From contig DAIRVC010000140.1 in the NCBI GenBank assembly GCA_036803025.1, positions 1-7,167 of the forward strand: a DNA stretch of 7,167 bases, in the 5' to 3' direction. Position numbers and translations under genes: made by a program. The DNA comes from DAIRVC01 sp036803025 (lineage in GTDB: Bacteria; Chloroflexota; Anaerolineae; Anaerolineales; E44-bin32). The first letter of the stretch is position 1; every line of letters starts with the position of its first letter. A model generated the notes under the pieces. It worked only from the letters and a program-made list of their open reading frames with translations. It was not told where the DNA came from and did no database searches. Positions 5,556 through 7,167 of this stretch are shown in pieces.

Positions 5556-5593
5556 GCCGGAACGGCATCGATCGTTGGATCCGGGCTGCCTTC

Positions 5594-5746
5594 TTGGTCA
5601 ACGGTGTCACCTGCGTCACGATCGGGATTGCCAACGGTTTCGGGGTTTCGCCGATCCTGACGCTGGCCGCGCCGGGACCGGTGGCGACTTCCTTCGCCCA
5701 TCCAGTGCTCGGTCTATGTTTCGCGCAGCGCGTTCGGGACGAATGA
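5594..5746 (+). CDS. Possible small or remnant ORF, about 50 residues
   Basis: From TTG 5594 to TGA 5744-5746 this frame encodes a hydrophobic, Gly/Val/Ala-rich peptide (VNGVTCVTIGIANGFGVSP near its start). It is less Arg-rich than the other frames and its codons mostly end in G or C. The frame is open back to 5489 but has no ATG and no clear ribosome-binding site. Its stop overlaps an in-frame ATG (5743) of the nucleosidase frame as ATGA, the usual form of translational coupling. It may be a small protein, the remnant of a decayed gene, or chance. I recognise no family. Confidence 0.2.
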   Translation: MVNGVTCVTIGIANGFGVSPILTLAAPGPVATSFAHPVLGLCFAQRVRDE

Positions 5747-5753
5747 AGGGGGC

Positions 5754-5758
5754 AGAGG
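5754..5758 (+). promoter_or_regulatory. Shine-Dalgarno candidate for the nucleosidase start at 5767
   Basis: AGAGG lies eight bases before the ATG at 5767. The ATG at 5797, where family similarity begins, has GGAAGG 16 bases upstream, which is too far, and the ATG at 5743 has only a weak GGGA three bases away. Confidence 0.5.
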
Positions 5759-5766
5759 TTGCGCCG

Positions 5767-6498
5767 ATGCCGACCGGAAGGCTGTCATCTGAAAGCATGC
5801 GCCTGGTCGCCGTCCTTGCTCCGATGGCCTCCGAGCTCCAGCCGTTGATTCGCCCGCTCGGCTTGCGGGCGCCGCGCGACAGACAGGCTGGGCTGTGGTC
5901 GGGCGCGATCGGGCAGATCGAGGTTGTGGCGGCAAGAACAGGTGTGGGGACCCGCTTGGCGGCTCAGGCCGCGGCGCGCGTGCTCGACAGCGCCTCGGTC
6001 GATCTTGTTGTCGTGGTCGGTGTCGCCGGCGGGATCGGGAGCAGCGTCGCCATCGGCGACCTGGTTGTCCCTGCGCAAGTCCTTGATCGCGCGAGCGGCA
6101 AGACTTACCGGCCGTGGGCTCTGAGTGATGCAGTGCCCCGTGGCACGCTGGCTACCTCGGATGAACTCCTTTCCGACCCGGAGATCGCTGCCCGGCTTGA
6201 GCGGCAAGGGGTGATCGCGGTCGATATGGAGACGGCTGCCATCGCTGCCGTGTGCGAGGCACGCGGCTGCCCCTGGTCGGTCTTCCGCGCCATCAGCGAC
6301 CGCGCCGACGACGGTTCCACCGATGCGGCCATCTTCGGGCTGGCCGGGCCGGATGGACGGCCGAATCTGCGGGCGCTGGCCCGATTCGTTCTGGGACGAC
6401 CGAGCCGCCTCCCGCAGCTGATTCGACTCGGGCGCGGGCTGAGCCGGGCCACACAGGCAGCCGCGGCGGCGGCCGTCCAAGCCCTTGAGAGGCTGTGA
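5767..6498 (+). CDS. Nucleoside phosphorylase / MTA-SAH nucleosidase family enzyme
   Basis: A 243-residue cytosolic enzyme of the PNP/UDP phosphorylase superfamily. MRLVAVLAPMASE (11-23) is the first strand; Glu23 aligns with the catalytic-site Glu12 of E. coli MTA/SAH nucleosidase. VVGVAGGIG (83-91) is the glycine-rich ribose/phosphate-side loop. VDMETAAIAAVC (152-163) holds the ribose-binding Met-Glu pair. RAISDRAD (174-181) holds the Asp (178) that acts as general acid on the purine in nucleosidases. This set favours cleavage of 5'-methylthioadenosine or S-adenosylhomocysteine, but related enzymes act on futalosine, adenosylhopane or plain nucleosides, so no symbol is given. The C-terminal tail after about residue 205 is Arg/Leu/Ala-rich and longer than in E. 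coli MTA/SAH nucleosidase. Start 5767 is chosen on ribosome-binding spacing; 5797 would give 233 residues beginning at the first strand. It lies downstream of a methyltransferase-like gene, which fits a role in clearing by-products of methylation, though that is inference. Confidence 0.88.
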   Translation: MPTGRLSSESMRLVAVLAPMASELQPLIRPLGLRAPRDRQAGLWSGAIGQIEVVAARTGVGTRLAAQAAARVLDSASVDLVVVVGVAGGIGSSVAIGDLVVPAQVLDRASGKTYRPWALSDAVPRGTLATSDELLSDPEIAARLERQGVIAVDMETAAIAAVCEARGCPWSVFRAISDRADDGSTDAAIFGLAGPDGRPNLRALARFVLGRPSRLPQLIRLGRGLSRATQAAAAAAVQALERL

Positions 6499-6551
6499 TC
6501 CCGCGCAGGCCGTATCCGGAGGCTGGACCGCGCGCGCCGGGGATTCGGGCG

Positions 6552-6557
6552 TATGAT
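6552..6557 (+). promoter_or_regulatory. Possible -10 element for the glycosyltransferase gene
   Basis: TATGAT, one base from the TATAAT consensus, lies about 60 bases before the ATG at 6615 in the 116-base gap after the nucleosidase stop. No -35 hexamer at 16-18 bases is convincing. An imperfect inverted repeat (about 6497-6506 against 6534-6544) just upstream could act as a weak terminator for the preceding gene, so an independent transcript is possible. Confidence 0.35.
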
Positions 6558-6614
6558 GGGGTCAAGCCGCCCTCTAGCCCCAACACCCTTCCTGACCAGC
6601 TTGAGGAACACGAC

Positions 6615-7167
6615 ATGTCGCGTGTCCGGGCCCGGTTTTCGGTCCTGGTCGTCACCTACAACTCCCGTGAGGACGTGTCGGCGCTGCTGACCGATGTTGA
6701 GCGTCTGGCTCCGCAGGCGGGGGTCGTCCTGGTCGACAACGCCTCACAGGACCGGACCGTGGAGCATGTAGTCTCACGGTTCCCTCGCGTTGTCACCATC
6801 GCCAACAAGCGGAACCTTGGCTACGCCAGCGCCATCAATCAGGGATTGCGGCGCTGCACCACGGAGTTCGTCTTCCTGTTCAATCCCGACATCCGTTTGC
6901 CGGATCCCGACTTCTTCGGTCTCCTGTTGGGTGCCGCGCGCAGTTCTTCGCGCGTCGCGGCCGTAGGGCCGCTGCAGTACCAGCCGCGTGCGGATGGGCT
7001 GCACCTTGACCTGACGTGGTCGTATTGGAGCCCGGCCGGACTGCGTCTTTACTTCGGCAGGCGTTTCGGCCGCGCGCCATCGGCCTGCCTGAACGTGCCG
7101 TTTCTGAACGCCGGATGCCTGCTGCTGCGCCGATGCCTGCTGCTGTTGCGCCTGCCTTTTGCTCTGC
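6615..7167 (+). CDS. Family 2 glycosyltransferase, N-terminal part (cut by the window end)
   Basis: 184 codons are visible with no stop. The GT-A nucleotide-sugar fold begins FSVLVVTYNS (8-17), followed by VVLVDNASQDRT (37-48) with Asp41 and Asn42 at the sugar-nucleotide site. Next come NLGYASAINQGL (67-78) and FLFNPDIRL (87-95), where NPD stands in for the metal-binding DxD motif. NAGCLLLRR (165-173) matches the later acceptor-side motif GACLLIRR, after which the family usually has a GxFDExFF element that lies beyond the window. This pattern is that of WbbL/rhamnosyltransferase-type enzymes, which add sugars to cell-surface polysaccharides from the cytoplasmic face. The sugar is not predictable. 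The start is supported by GAGG eight bases before the ATG (6603-6606). Genes further right are probably surface-polysaccharide genes, but this cannot be seen here. Confidence 0.92.
   Translation, partial: MSRVRARFSVLVVTYNSREDVSALLTDVERLAPQAGVVLVDNASQDRTVEHVVSRFPRVVTIANKRNLGYASAINQGLRRCTTEFVFLFNPDIRLPDPDFFGLLLGAARSSSRVAAVGPLQYQPRADGLHLDLTWSYWSPAGLRLYFGRRFGRAPSACLNVPFLNAGCLLLRRCLLLLRLPFAL

Larger units (their letters stand above)
5556..5766. other. 211-bp spacer between the kinase-like and nucleosidase genes
   Basis: The spacer begins at a 12-base perfect palindrome (CGGCCTAGGCCG, 5548-5559) that contains the kinase-like stop codon. No terminator with a T-tract is visible. A small open frame (5594-5746) lies inside it, and the nucleosidase frame is itself open back to 5545, though its sequence there is Arg/Pro-rich and unlike the enzyme family. 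The most cautious reading is a non-coding spacer. Confidence 0.45.

Noticed and set aside
5548..5559. 12-base perfect palindrome CGGCCTAGGCCG over the kinase-like stop codon as an operator or terminator
   Set aside because: As a hairpin it leaves only a 4-bp stem, with no T-tract or second copy nearby, so chance in GC-rich DNA is sufficient.
5545..5766. N-terminal extension of the nucleosidase back to ATG 5545
   Set aside because: The added 74 residues are Arg/Pro/Gly-rich, the family fold begins at about 5797, and the 5545 ATG lies inside the end of the kinase-like gene with no ribosome-binding site.
5785..6480. 231-residue minus-strand open frame opposite the nucleosidase
   Set aside because: The plus-strand frame carries the full set of nucleosidase motifs. 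The antisense frame is Arg/Pro/Ala-rich with no recognisable domain.

Overview
The window reads as a high-GC scaffold fragment, probably from an uncultured bacterium. I suspect Chloroflexota (Anaerolineae-like). The grounds are Thr/Pro/Ala-rich linkers in exported proteins, a palindromic repeat with CATTGCGAG tips and GAAGCAATC interiors of a kind I recall from such genomes, and GC-rich codon use. This placement is inference. A run of exactly 100 N (4274-4373) is a scaffold join of unknown true length and splits the window into two blocks of opposite orientation.

Left block (1-4273), nearly all on the minus strand. A short plus-strand 3' end (3-35) meets a convergent two-gene unit across a perfect hairpin. 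The unit is a four-helix membrane protein (1006-1533) followed, with a 14-base overlap, by an M48-family zinc metalloprotease with an N-terminal membrane anchor (153-1019). Upstream lies about 400 bp of non-coding DNA holding two related palindromic repeats (1646-1684 and 1699-1818) and a GC-rich hairpin that probably ends the next unit. That unit is an exported 549-residue protein of unknown function (2420-4069) followed two bases later by a 157-residue predicted lipoprotein (1944-2417). The two are very likely co-transcribed and both act outside the cytoplasmic membrane.

Right block (4374-7167), all on the plus strand. It carries an isoprenylcysteine/phospholipid-methyltransferase-like membrane protein (4397-4885), a thymidylate-kinase-like P-loop protein with an altered Walker A motif (4932-5555), a 211-base spacer with a possible small ORF, an MTA/SAH nucleosidase or nucleoside phosphorylase family enzyme (5767-6498), and the first 184 codons of a family 2 glycosyltransferase (6615 to the window end).

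I see no CRISPR array, tRNA, rRNA, phage or defence system. The least explained items are the exported protein/lipoprotein pair, the kinase-like protein with His in place of the Walker A glycine, and the nested palindromic repeats. The rest looks like ordinary envelope and housekeeping content.
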